From: Flaccisagitta enflata
Taxonomy: Eukaryota > Chaetognatha > Sagittoidea > Aphragmophora
DNA: 64,000 nucleotides
Assembly (NCBI GenBank): GCA_965153355.1
Contig: OZ231126.1
Location: 12,772,001-12,836,000 of the forward strand
Direction: 5' to 3'
Positions 28,313 through 39,770 of the stretch are shown here, one piece after another. The first letter of the stretch is position 1. Every line of letters starts with the position of its first letter. The translations under genes were made by a program, and so were the position numbers. The notes under the pieces were generated by a model. The model was not told the DNA's origin. It saw only the letters and a list, made by a program, of their open reading frames with translations, and made no database searches.

Positions 28313-28634
28313 AGAGCGGATATATGGTTGAAAACCATTCTAACGAACTCTAAGGGACTAACATAATATTTCGTTACAGGCAGGTTTATTTAAATCCAAT
28401 ATATGAGATAAAAGAATTCTTTGAAGGATATTTATTTATTTGTATAAGACACACCTAGACAGACCGAACGAAAGACAGACGGACGGGCAAAAAGGGGGTA
28501 AGTCTATTCATTGATGCAGAAGAGAAAATTAACCTCAGAAGTCAAAACTCATTGGAGCGTTTCCTGTTGCCTCGCGTGCCCGGTCGTGGCGTTTTGCCCT
28601 CCAGAAGTTTTGCTTAATCACCTTTCTCTTTCTT

Positions 28635-28889
<255 letters not shown>

Positions 28890-29775
28890 GATGTAAAGTG
28901 GGGCAGATTCTGTTTTGCGCCATAGGCCAGAAAAACCCAGATACTGCGTCAAAAAATCACGAGACCAAGCTGGTTCCTGCATCTTTATTCGCTTAGAAAT
29001 GAGAGCCAAATGAATAAAACATTTGCCTTCTGCAAGTGTGGTTGGGCAAATCTTTCTTAGTTTATGGAGAATGGTGAACTGGCACACTGCTTCAAATACA
29101 CTGTAAGATCGACAAGTCAAGCTTGTCTAGGGTTAGCCCGCATCAATTTGGATCTTAATCCAATTGAGAACTCAAAGATTCAGACAAAAAACCTGCAGAA
29201 ACAGGGGAAAACAACATGCAAAGCAGGGCTGAGATGAATCGCATGAATGGTTTGAAACAACATCACTCCAGAGTACCACCAGTCTCTCTACAAGTCATGC
29301 CAAAGTGAATGCAGGCGGTGGTGGATGCCCAACATGGTTATACTAAATATGAGATGCAGTCTGATATATTTGCTGCTCATTTTTAGCCAATAAATCAACT
29401 TATACACCTACTGTGCTTATATTTTTTAGGGACTAAATAGCGAATTTTGAAAAGCCCGAGTTAGCACCATAGCGTGGGATCGTGCCCGAATTTGGTACAT
29501 TAGGTCGGGCGTAACTGTTAATGAAAGAGAGGCTGCGGGCCTGCATAGTAGACGTAAACATCGGACAACACGACTCCTCGCAACTGTGAGCGCCAATTGA
29601 TTGCACGCCGAGGCCGCGCAGTGAGCGTGAGGTCGAAGGTAGGCCAAATGTATCATCTCTCATTGCCCTTCTTCCAAATAATCACAAGACATCTCCGCTC
29701 CTCATCACCACGGGCTTCGGTTCTCCCTGTTTTAGGCACTTCTATCCTGCTTACGTCATTTCCCGTTTGTTCTTT

Positions 29776-29827
29776 CTTTCTTTCTTGCTTGCTTGCTTGC
29801 TTGCTTGCCTTGCTTGCTCTTTGCTTG

Positions 29828-29858
<31 letters not shown>

Positions 29859-29863
29859 TTTTC

Positions 29864-29928
<65 letters not shown>

Positions 29929-29943
29929 TTTCTTTTTCTTTTT

Positions 29944-30016
<73 letters not shown>

Positions 30017-30060
30017 TTTCTTTCTTCTTTCTTTCTTTCTTTCTTTCTTTTTTTCTTTTT

Positions 30061-30097
<37 letters not shown>

Positions 30098-30120
30098 TTT
30101 CTTTCTTTTTTCCTCTCTTC

Positions 30121-30190
<70 letters not shown>

Positions 30191-30191
30191 C

Positions 30192-30262
<71 letters not shown>
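29776..30262. repeat. Long (CTTT)n microsatellite
   Basis: About 490 bp, preceded by GCTT units (29784-29828), with TTC slips that shift the frame repeatedly. 30263-30735 is unassigned apart from poly-G runs near 30465 and 30500. Confidence 0.95.
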
Positions 30263-30735
30263 ACTCCTTTCTCCCCCTCTTCTTTCATTCATTCATTCAT
30301 AGCTCTCCTTCCTCTACCATAAGCACTCTCATCTAATAAAGAGCAGACTTCAAGTCTGTATGCGTCTGCATCCTCTACAAACGCCGTTGACGTCAATTAC
30401 GTCATTTTGACGACCATTACATCACAGTCGTTGAGTCGCGTTGACACGCGTCGTCTCAACGGGGGTGGGGGGAGGGGGGTTTAATGACCACTGGAAGGGG
30501 GGGGGGTGCGATGGGACGTCAAGACTACATGACGGAATCATTTAAGTCCAAACCCAAAACCTGAAATTGTCATCATCCAAAGTTAAAGACGGTAGCAGTC
30601 TCAATTTTGCGACAAATTGTCATGTCGCCGTCAAACCTGAATCATACCACAAGCACGCAATGTCTGGTCATCTTCCTGCGCAGAAATCATCTCCGTCGTT
30701 TCCATGAACGATATCATCGTCATCGTGATCGTGGA

Positions 30736-30780
30736 TACCGTCATTATCATCATTATCATCATTATCATCATTATCATCAC

Positions 30781-30833
<53 letters not shown>
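30736..30833. repeat. (ATC)n microsatellite, left half
   Basis: ATC with ATTATC variants. The array is resumed at 39425 beyond the BEL element. Confidence 0.9.
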
Positions 30834-30834
<1 letters not shown>

Positions 30835-31743
30835 TATAATCATTACGCATAAGTTTCGACCTTCACTGTCTATGATCCATCTGGTCACGACGAGTTGGTG
30901 AAAGAAGTGGCCGATTGGAAATAGGAAGGCGATCGTCTCGTTTATTCCATAAAAATTTCAACAACTGAAGAGAGGGGGAAAAATGAAAGGGAAAGTGGGC
31001 GTTAATGGTGATCAGCAAACGCAAAAGATAACATGAAATCGAGATAGGACACAATAAAGGACAGAAACAGCACATGACAACATGTTCATCTTCTTCAGAG
31101 CCCATGCCACCTGATAATACCTGCCCTGCCCCAGCCCATCCCATTAAATTCATCCATATCATCCCTATAGCAAGCTGATCGGGCAAGCGATAAAACCATA
31201 CTAAATCCGGCGATAAAAATGCAAAAGGGCAAAAAGACAAAAATAACAGACCAGAAGACAAGATAAAAAACAACGTAATAAAAGCAAAGACGTCTATAAA
31301 ACTTACTTTTAGGCCCACTCTTGGTTTCAACTTACAGTCTGTATAGATGTCAAGCTAACGTTGATGTGTCCGTTCATAAGTTTATCTGCAATAAAAGATG
31401 AGATTATTGGAAATTATTGAAATTAGTGAATTCCAAGGGCACATTCAATCGATCACGAAAAATCAATCAATCACTTTAAGAAGCAATGCCGTAAATAACA
31501 AAATATCAATCCAAAATTGGATGATACGAAAGACGAGTTACGTATGTTTGCCTACGTAATAAAAACAAATGGCACAAAATACAAGGCGCAGCCATATGGT
31601 TACCCATCTAGCGTTCAATATAAAAAAAGCAAAGAGAACAAAGACAACTTTGGTGAATAACAGGAAAAGAAGAAAAAAACCAGCCTTTATAAAAAGAAAC
31701 AAATGCTCATACTTAATAGACGGACGGACATACATTTCTAACA
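30834..31743 (-). repeat. 3' LTR of the BEL/Pao element
   Basis: Matches 38510-39424. The inner end (element orientation) begins TGTTAGAAATG at 31743, directly after a purine-rich tract. The outer end fades into the ATC array near 30834-30842: attacgc is retained but the terminal TGTTGAAA seen in the other LTR is not, so the last few bases look overwritten by the repeat. AATAAA on the minus strand at 30941-30946 could be the poly(A) signal. Confidence 0.85.
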
Positions 31744-31758
31744 TTCTGCCCCATTTTG
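31744..31758 (-). promoter_or_regulatory. Polypurine tract of the BEL/Pao element
   Basis: On the minus strand the sequence aaaatggggcagaa lies immediately before the TGTTAG start of the 3' LTR, the position where plus-strand synthesis is primed in LTR elements. Confidence 0.6.
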
Positions 31759-32752
31759 GGGCTGCAATTTCAAAATCGACATCTAGTTTCAGGGGAAACC
31801 CTACTAAAAAACCGATACCTTCGCCTTAAAAAAAAAAAAATTACATAGACACAGCCCCCACGCCCCTCCCCCGTCCACCGCCTCTTACATCCCACCCCTA
31901 ACTATCAACAGATCGCGACGACTGCCTGAATGTGATTCCGTCCGGAAAAGGATCCACCTGCTCATTTTCGCGCGATCGCGATGACGCGGATGGAGGCGAG
32001 AGGCGGGACGGAGGTTGAGGCACCCGTTCTGGAAAAGTTGAAAGAGGAAGGGGAAAGGGAACAGGTATGGGCACTCCAAGCCTGGGATTTGACTTGAGTG
32101 GAAAATAATGAGTAGGGGCATACTACTAAAAACATGTCATACAAAAGTATTCGTAATAAAGATTAAAAAGGCCATGTCTAAAACAAACACAACAAAAATG
32201 TACATGTTCCAAGGAACCAAACAAAACAAGACAAAAATTAAATAAGTTACTAACTATATGATAAAAACGAATCTGTTAAGTAAAAGAAATTAGTAAGCAT
32301 CATGGAACGACCACATCACCTGCGCCTTCTCCATTACAGAGGCGAGGTCATTCTGGGCTCCAACATCTCGTCAATCGTGGGCGAAAGGCGATGAATGATG
32401 TCGTCAACGGCGACCGCATCGAAAGGCGCAGGTGGAGCCGGATGCTGACAGGACATCTTGACTCCGACGAGCGACTTCAAGATGTAGACTGACTTAGATG
32501 GAACAACGTCGTCAGCGGAAGCTTTGAAATGTTCGTTAACGCGAACTGATAATGATAAGAACGGATTTTGGCACAATCATATGTACATGTAGACAGAGCG
32601 AATGAATCAGTGTTTTTGATGTGTTAATGAAATGGACAACATAATTGACAAGAGGAAAGATGAAAGCATGGATAATCAGAACCAAATATGAATAATAACA
32701 ACTCTTTGCAAATATAACAAGTCAGAGTTTCAATCACTCATATCTATAGTTA
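31759..32752 (-). other. BEL/Pao 3' interior, no recognised protein
   Basis: Roughly 1 kb between the end of the integrase region and the 3' LTR. A frame at 32334-32576 (minus) of about 80 residues has no recognised motif. It may be a remnant of the pol C-terminus, an accessory frame or noncoding sequence. Confidence 0.4.
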
Positions 32753-33632
32753 CTAATGGACAGGCCCATAGCCTTTTTCTCTCTCTCTCTCAAAACTTAT
32801 TTTTATGAATCCAATCAACCGCAGAAGCTTTATGCGGTCTTTCGTCGATCTCTTCATCTTGGCGTCGAGATCCCTCCGGACATGGGCTGATGATCCTCGA
32901 CACCCATGACGCGTCCTAAACTCCAATGTGACGAGGCAGCGTTTCGTCCATGACGACGACCATGTCGTCGACCGCAAAGTCTCTCTCGGATCTCGACCAT
33001 TTGCTTCGCGCGTGAAGAAGCGACAAATATTCGACCCTCCACGATTTCCAAAACGCATCCACACGCGATTGCGCACGCCTCCATTGAATCTTCGCTGAGT
33101 CGGCGTCAGAGTTGACGCCTTGTTGCGCCAGATCCAGAGAGGCGTTGCCGGATGTTGATGGATTGAGGATATGATTCGGTGTGAGGGCCTCAGAATCATT
33201 TGAATCATCACTGAGCGCTGTCAGAGGACGACGGTTGAGAATTCCTTCAACTTCGACGACAGCAGTGTTGAAGGCATCGACGTGAAGGATGGCGCCAGTA
33301 GAGATGGAAGCAAAATGGCGCTTGAAGAGACCGATGACTAGATTAGTTCCACAGTCTAAAGTGAATCGGTTTCCTGGGCGCCTTGCTGCAAAGCGGATGA
33401 TTGCATTTACCATCGCATCGGCTGACATATCCAATCCGGTCTCTGTAAAAACAGGTGCAGGATTGATGCGATTTGATGGAAGATTAGCCATTCGCTGATT
33501 CGCGTTCTTTAAAGTTCTTCTGGCATCTGAAGCACGTGTTGACGACGCTCTTGACAGCCTGAAGACCTTCTGTAATCCACACAAATTGGCGTAATTGGCA
33601 CAATGTATGCTTTGCACCCGCGTGAAAATCAT
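32753..33632 (-). pseudogene. BEL/Pao integrase core and C-terminal (DUF5641-like) remnant
   Basis: The frame 33632-32916 (minus) carries LPSNRINPAPVFTETGLD, matching the start of the integrase core with the first acidic residue (~33431), then FTLDCGTN with the second (~33356), then VEGILNRRPLTALSDD and ALTPNHIL typical of the core's end. Only about 25 residues separate the two Asp, whereas retroviral-type integrases have more than 50, and the usual segment holding the catalytic Glu (GxWER-like) is absent. After WRVEYLSLLHARSKW and VDDMVVVMDE the frame shifts; HWSLGRVMGV continues in another frame (32854-33084) and KMKRSTKDRIKLLRLI in a third. Integrase inserts element DNA; this copy should be inactive. 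Confidence 0.8.
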
Positions 33633-33849
33633 TATGATGATAATGGCGAATTAATGATTTCACATCCTCGTCTTTTGGCGGAAGGATGAAGGGAAATTTA
33701 GCGTCATGTGCGATGTCGGCATTCTCCAATCGGCTGCCGACGCGAAGGATGCCGTCGTAATCGACGAAAGGGTTCAACTTTAGCACCTCCTTGTTCTTGA
33801 TGACAAAGACACGACGGCTTCCTGGCTTAAAGGCTTTTCCCAACTCCAA
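33484..33849 (-). pseudogene. BEL/Pao integrase N-terminal zinc-binding region
   Basis: Contains LNPFVDYDGILRVGSRLEN, ILPPKDEDVKSLIRHYH, then HAGAKHTLCQLRQFVWI and VNTCFRCQK: the H-H-C-C zinc-binding integrase N-terminal region characteristic of BEL/Pao pol. It ends shortly before the core fragment at 33632, with a frameshift between. The upstream part (ELGKAFKPGSRRVFVIKN) joins by a frameshift to the 34238-33780 frame. Confidence 0.85.
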
Positions 33850-34238
33850 TTGTTCAAAACGTCGGAATAATGTTGCCGCTGCATTGACTTGACGAACGAG
33901 CTGTTGTGCGCCTCCTCCAAGACGTCTTGCGTCACTTCCGGTTTAGGAAGAAGATTCTTTGCTGCAATTGGGCAAAAGTATGTCTTTTCCTCTAACATTT
34001 TGCACGCTCTGATGTTTTCAAGGGAATCGCCCATCTCCTCTTGCGAGACGATTGGTGATACAAAGTCATGGTAGAAGATGCGGTCAATGTTGCTGTTGAG
34101 GACGCGATTGTCGAGGATGCGATCGATGCTGTCGTGGAGGGCGCGATCATCCGTTGCGATGGCGTTGATCGATGCAAAATCTCGCCCCTCTTCCCCGTTT
34201 TTCCACATACAGTCCAACCGAATAAACATCTGAAGCAA
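33780..34238 (-). pseudogene. BEL/Pao pol linker: post-protease segment joined to pre-integrase segment
   Basis: Residues such as IDRIFYHDFVSPIVSQEEM resemble the linker that follows the protease in BEL/Pao polyproteins, and PEVTQDVLEEAHNSSFVKSM with RQHYSDVLNN resembles the tether before the integrase. In an intact element the polymerase and RNase H lie between these. Here fewer than ~20 residues separate them (around ACKMLEEKTYFCPIAAKN), placing the deletion junction near 34.0 kb. Confidence 0.65.
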
Positions 34239-34630
34239 GTCAAGGATCCTGAAGGCCCTCGGCGGACTTCCTGAGCGACGGCGGCATCCGCATGCGCCGC
34301 TCCGATGATCATCATAACACCGCCTTCTGCCTCTGGAAACTTTATATCTCTGATGTGAGTTTGGTCGGATAGGTCGCGGAGAAAAGGAGAGATGTCTTCA
34401 CTCGTCAACAAATCACCCACCAACGCGTCGTTGATGTCAACGACATATTCCTCGTCGACCGACTTCATGGTGAATGATGCGATGAAACGATCCTCAACAA
34501 CATGATTTCCCACCGTAACCACCGTCATTTGCACTGTTTTTGTCGGAATCAGAAGACTGCGAATAACATTGGTACTGATCGCGTCGCGATCAGCGCCTGA
34601 GTCGATCATGGCGTATATAGTCCTCTGCAC
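33992..34630 (-). pseudogene. BEL/Pao aspartic protease (Pao peptidase, DUF1758-like)
   Basis: IYAMIDSGADRDAIS near the start of the frame holds the catalytic D-S-G motif (~34603). VTVGNHVVED, LVGDLLTSEDI and GVMMIIGAAHAD follow in family order, and LFGWTVCGK marks the domain end. After that the frame reads through a shifted Ser/Thr-rich shadow, so the true continuation lies in the 34238-33780 frame. The enzyme would process the gag-pol polyprotein. The first codon of the frame is not a demonstrated start. Confidence 0.85.
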
Positions 34631-34721
34631 CCGAAGAATTGTTTACATGATAGTCACTGGAACAATCGGACGGACAACGTCGTCGAATGAAGAGACGGAC
34701 CGCGGCGTTCGTCGCCGCCAG

Positions 34722-35260
34722 TCATGCCGTGACGTTCGAAGAGATCACTTCCGTAGGATTGGCTGCCCCTCCGCCGTCGGCCAGGGCTGTTGGTGCTGCT
34801 GCAGCCGCATCCTCTGACTTGTTGAAGGGAGCCAGCGGTACTTTATTTCCCTGCTTATTCTCTCCTTTCTTCTCTTCCCTTTCTTCTTTCTTGTAGGTGC
34901 GCCCGTGGAGAATTGTTGTGTGCCGCTTCTTGCAGATCTGGCAAGTTGGTCTGTTGCACATCCTTTGGCATTGTGTCCTGGCGCGAGGCAGTGGAAGCAG
35001 AGACGACGAGACATGATCTTTTGAACTCTCGCGTCTACTTCCAACTCTAACAGCTGATGACATTCTTCTGTTTGATGCATTCCACTGCAGACGTTGCAGC
35101 AGTCCGTCGACTGCGTCTTTTGCTTGCCATTGGTCAAAGCATCCTCGTATGATGATGGCGCCTCTTTTTCTGTCGTTGCGACTGCTGCCACTGACGCTGT
35201 TTTGCAGCTTGCACCTTTATTTCGCTGAATCACCGCCCATGTCTCAATCATTTTGACCAA
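34722..35260 (-). pseudogene. BEL/Pao gag C-terminus: zinc knuckle and second Cys/His motif in two frames
   Basis: The frame 35260-34745 has CNVCSGMHQTEECHQL and the canonical C-x2-C-x4-H-x4-C knuckle CFHCLAPGHNAKGC. The next family motif, CQICKKRHTTILHG, lies in the other frame (35063-34722), so a one-base indel separates them. Nucleocapsid knuckles bind the element RNA. Both frames continue into low-complexity Lys/Glu and Ala-rich sequence before the protease. Confidence 0.85.
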
Positions 35261-35987
35261 GTCATGTTGACCAAGTTGTCGAATGAAAATGACTGTCCTT
35301 TCTGGGTTGCTTCATTTTGCTTTTCCCAAAATTTATCTGCAAGATGAGGGACCCTCTTATTGAGGATTTCCTGCAGCAGCTCGTCACGATAGCTGTGTTG
35401 CACTTCTCCACAGGTCCTCGTAATCTTCTTTGCCTTTTGCACCTTGCAGACAAGGAAATCTTGCATGGTCGGCCGACTGGATCTTGCCTCCGCGACGATT
35501 TCGTTGAACAGCGCCGCAATGTTGCAGCGCCTTGCCATAAAGACGACGTCCATTTTGCGAAGGCGTCGTCAATCTCTCCTCTTGCTGTCGCTTCAGTTGC
35601 ATCAATCGTCGCAGTTTCAATGATCTCCTTTGCCGGACCAGCAAACCACTTAGGCAATTCCAATAAAATGTCCATTTGCGTCAAGCCTTCATGCTTTTCA
35701 GCATCTTTGAACTTCCTCTTCCACATCATGAAATCGGTGGATGAAAGCTCCTGCAGAGGCTTCTCAGGTCTTGCTCTCTCCAATGCTTTGAGGCCACCTC
35801 CTTGCTGCATATAATCGTTGTCGCCTCCTCTCCAGGAACATGTCCAGAGCCGGATTGGGGCATCTGTATGGACTTCCGGTTGACGAGCTACTTGATGCTC
35901 CACCTGATGATACGCTGGGGCCTGTTGGGTGAACGCGTGACCCCGACCTTGACCGGAGATCTCTTTTTGGTAGTTTTCACACTCCAC
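35248..35987 (-). pseudogene. BEL/Pao gag central region
   Basis: The frame 35987-35262 contains LQELSSTDFMMWKRKFKDAE and LTQMDILLELPKWFAGPAKE, followed by IDDAFAKW. This pattern (residues positioning W and F, then a short helical L..L...L.G.A block) resembles the gag-like DUF1759 region of BEL/Pao. The second half continues in the overlapping frame 35553-35248 (FNEIVAEARSSRPTMQDFLV). One frameshift near 35.55 kb is implied. Confidence 0.6.
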
Positions 35988-37611
35988 CCAACTTCTTCCT
36001 GCTGATTCATTTGTTGTTGACGATCATCTTGATGGAATCGGGGAGCATCAAAATCTTGGCGGACGTACTGTCGCTGTTGTTGTTCTTCTTTACGTTGTTT
36101 CTCTTCCTCTCTCGCTGCGGCAAGGTCAAAGTCTCTCTGCTGAATCTGCATCTTCAAACTATCCACTTCCTGCTGCAAACGTTGATTCTGCTGGATGACT
36201 TCCGCTTGAGGCGTTGCTAGAGGCGCTTGCGCTACTTTTGGCGCCTTCGGCTGCAATCCACTCATTGCCTTCTTGGGAGCGACTTTTCTTCTCTCCTTAT
36301 CTTGCAGCTGCTGTGCCAACTTCGCGTCCGTTGCATCACCTCCGCTTCCGGCTGTGTTGAAGACCTTTTCCTCTTGACGGGGAAGTTCAGTCTCCCTTCT
36401 AGCAGAACCAATCTGCTTCTCGAAGATCACTTCCGGTGCGGTAGGGAGAATCGTTGCTGCTGGGGTTTGGTGATGCTGATCCTGATGCTGTTGCAGTTGT
36501 TGAAGCCGTTGCTGCTGCCACTGTTGATGTTGAAGCTGCTGTTGCTGGTCAGGATGCTGTTGCTGTTCATTCTGCTGCTGCAGTTGACGCTGACGCTGTC
36601 CTTGCTGCTGCTGCTGCTCCAACTGTTGCTGCTGCTGCATCGGCTGCTTGACGGACGTTTCCACTGACTGCACATGATGTTGCTGAAAGTTCGAATTGAA
36701 CAATCCCGATTGAAATTTCTGAAGATAGATCGACGGTCTTTTGGCGGATGCTGCGGCTGCTGCTTGTCCAGCTCAGACAGTTGTCTAAGCTTCACATCCC
36801 GCTGCTCTAAGCTCCACCAATGCCGCCATCGTTCAGGCTATTCCAGTGCTTTAGTTGCATTTCTGCCGCATTATTGAATACTCCTGCTCTTCTATCTTCA
36901 TCTCGTTGCTGCTGCTGGCGAAAGTTACACATTCTGTCGTACAACTCTTTGTCTTCTTGTGATGAGCTTCGCTGTTGGAATCCCAATGGCACCGCGATCG
37001 GCGCCTTTAGAGCTGTTGCTGCACCACCACCTTCACCTTCAGCCATCATGCGCAGACGTTGTTCTGCAAGGCGTCGCTGTCTCTCTTCTTCTGTTTCTTC
37101 ACTGACGCTCATGCTTTCGACAGGATGGTTGTTGGACGCTGGAGGATCCACTACCACCGCTGGGATCGCGGCGGAAGGTTGCTGTTGCTGCTGCAGTTGC
37201 TGTTGCATACGTTCATCTTCATTATTTTGCCGCTGTTGTTGTTGTTCATGCGCTGCATAACAGATTGATGTTGTTGCAGCCCTTGTTGTTGTTGCTGTTA
37301 TTGCTGCTGCTGCTGCTCGTGTTGTTGCTGTTGTTGAACCATGTTGTGGCGCCGGCTGCAAGACTGACGTTGTTGTTGGTCTTGTTGGCGAAATTGTTGA
37401 AGTTGCTGCAACTGCTGCTGCTGCAGCAGCTCTTGCTGCTGCCGTTGAGCTGTCGTTTGCTGCTGCTCATGTGGTCGGTGGAGTTGACGTTGCTGTTGGG
37501 GTGCTGCTGCATCTGCAGTGATGCTGCTGCTGTTGCTCCTGTTGCTGTCTCGCTGCTCCTCCTCCCGTTGTGCTGCTGCAAATCATCTATCAACCGCCGG
37601 CCTTGTTGCAT
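35888..37611 (-). pseudogene. BEL/Pao gag N-terminal poly-Gln/coiled-coil region
   Basis: Three overlapping frames (37611-37246, 37361-36807, 36703-35888) encode long Gln-rich runs mixed with His, Arg and Leu, then a heptad-like stretch (VIQQNQRLQQEVDSLKMQIQ). BEL/Pao gag genes usually begin with coiled-coil-rich sequence; about 500 residues of Gln-rich sequence is unusual. Codons are mostly CAG and CAA. Frame changes suggest indels at repeats. Its role would be capsid assembly. Confidence 0.6.
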
Positions 37612-38509
37612 TTCCTTCTCCAGCTGTCTACCCCATCTGTCTCTCTCCGCACTCCTGTTGACGAAGCGTCGCCTCGCCCTCTCCTGCGGCGTCAGTCCGT
37701 TGATAATCCACGACCTCTTGCAAGAGCATCGGCGTCGTCGAGATCCGCAAGCATGTCGTCAGCTTGCTCCATCCGAGCACACGCGCAGGTTCAATTTCGA
37801 GACCAAATCGAGACCCACTGATTGACAGCATCTCCTCTGGATCGGCAGCAATTGGGGTGTTCCGCCAGTTGAGGTGCGCACCATGTCGCGGGCCGAAGTG
37901 GTAGATACTGGATCCGTCGGGAGCGGCGACGTTCGCATCCTGGTGTTGGAGCGCCAGTCACATTGTCACGAGCGCATGAGTGTCAGTTGGGAGACTGTTC
38001 CATGAAAATTCATTGGCCGGTCTTTTACGTTCCCACGTCACTGTGCATTGCGTTAACGATGTTGGCGTTGGAAGGAAAACCCTCTGGATAGTTTTCACGA
38101 TCGAAAAAGCGCGGAGTTCCATCGCGCGGATTCGGCGCCAGAGTGGGCGCCGCGAATGAAGAGAAGTTGGCGACATCGAGTCGAGCGCCATTGCTTGCGT
38201 ATGATATAAAGTCGTGACCATATCCCAAAGGCCATGTCGAGCGCCATCTGATTCACATGCGGCGTCGTCGAAATCATTCGATCCTTCGGCGTAAGCGGCA
38301 ACGGCGCGAAAGGCGCGGCATCCTTCCATCTCCGCCGTGATGTCGTTTCTCATCGCGCGCAAGCGATCCGACCTCGGACACTGATTCAAACCGAAGTGAG
38401 ATACCCGAGATGACGTTGAAGCAGTTGAGGCGGTGTAATAGTTATGAAACCGCCATTGTCCAATTTCGTTTTCGGAGGTCAAGATGTAAGAGTCGAGTCG
38501 TTTTTAAAT
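37612..38509 (-). other. BEL/Pao leader and 5' gag region, start not identified
   Basis: Just inside the 5' LTR there is an open stretch (38482-37958) without an ATG start at its beginning. Frames then shift (IYHFGPRHGAHLNWRNTPIA is readable near 37900-37840). I find no convincing tRNA primer site next to the LTR end; TGGCGGTTTC at ~38450 is a weak candidate. Confidence 0.4.
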
Positions 38510-39424
38510 TGTTGAAATATAAATTACGCCCACGAGTTTCATGGCACTGTCTATGAACGTCTATCTGACTGACGACTTGTGGTGAAAGAAAGTTGGCCGA
38601 TTGGAAAATAGGAAGGCATCGTCTCGTTTATTCCATAAAAATTTCAACAACTGAAGAGAGGGGAAAAAGAAAGGGAAAGTGGCGTTAATGGTGATCAGCA
38701 AACGCAAAGATAACATGAAATCGAGATAGGACACAATAAAGGCAGAAACAGCACATGACAACATGTTCATCTTCTTCAGAGCCCATGCCACCTGATAATA
38801 CCTGCCCCTGCCCACCCATCCCATTAAGATTCATCCATATCATCCCTATAGCAAGCTGATCGGACAAGCGATAAAAACCATACAAAAATCCGGCGATAAA
38901 AATGCAAAAGGGCAAAAAGACAAAAATAACAGACCGGAAGAACAAGATAAAAATAACGTTAATAAAAGCAAAGACGCGTCTATAAAACTTACTTTTAGGC
39001 CCACTTTCGTTGGTTTCAACCCACAGTCTGTCGATGTCAAACTAACGTTAATTGTCCGTTCATAAGTTTATCTGCAATAAAAAGATGAGAGATTATTGAA
39101 ATTAGTGAATTCCAAGGGCGCATTCAATCGATCACGAAAAATCAATCAATCACTTTAAGAAGCAATGCCGTAAATAATAAAATCAATCAATCCAAAATTG
39201 GATGATACGAAAGACGAGTTACGTATGTTTGCCTACGTAATAAAAACAAATGGCACAAAATACAAGGCGCAACCATATGGTTACCCATCTAGCGTCCAAT
39301 ATAAAAAATGGCGAGAAACAAAAGACGCCGGCATTGAATAACAGGAAAAGAAGAAAAACCAAACGCACGCAAAAGAAACAAATGCACTCATACTTAATAG
39401 ACGGACGGACATACATTTCTAACA
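38510..39424 (-). repeat. 5' LTR of the BEL/Pao element
   Basis: 915 bp. In element orientation it begins TGTTAGAAATG (39424) and ends TTTCAACA (38510), giving TGTT...AACA termini. The poly(A) signal AATAAA (minus) is at 38627-38632. Differences from the 3' LTR are mainly 1-2 base insertions and deletions. The outer end abuts (ATC)n directly. Confidence 0.85.

Positions 39425-39770
<346 letters not shown>

Larger units (their letters stand above)
30834..39424 (-). mobile_element. Degenerate BEL/Pao LTR retrotransposon lacking reverse transcriptase
   Basis: Two direct ~910-bp LTRs bound an interior whose minus strand encodes, in order, a Q-rich gag with a CCHC knuckle, a BEL second zinc motif, a DSGAD aspartic protease, the linker after protease, integrase zinc-binding and core fragments and a C-terminal DUF5641-like part. 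The family order is gag-PR-RT-RNaseH-IN. Here the RT and RNase H segment is missing between protease (~34.60 kb) and the integrase N-terminus (~33.77 kb), and the integrase core has further losses. Frames change many times, so no intact polyprotein exists. BEL/Pao elements move through RNA and are inserted by integrase; this copy could move only in trans, if at all. ATC microsatellite abuts both ends. Confidence 0.88.

Noticed and set aside
34068-37825. Plus-strand frames opposite the retrotransposon (Val/Ala- and Leu-rich)
   Set aside because: Antisense shadows of the gag/pol frames on the minus strand.
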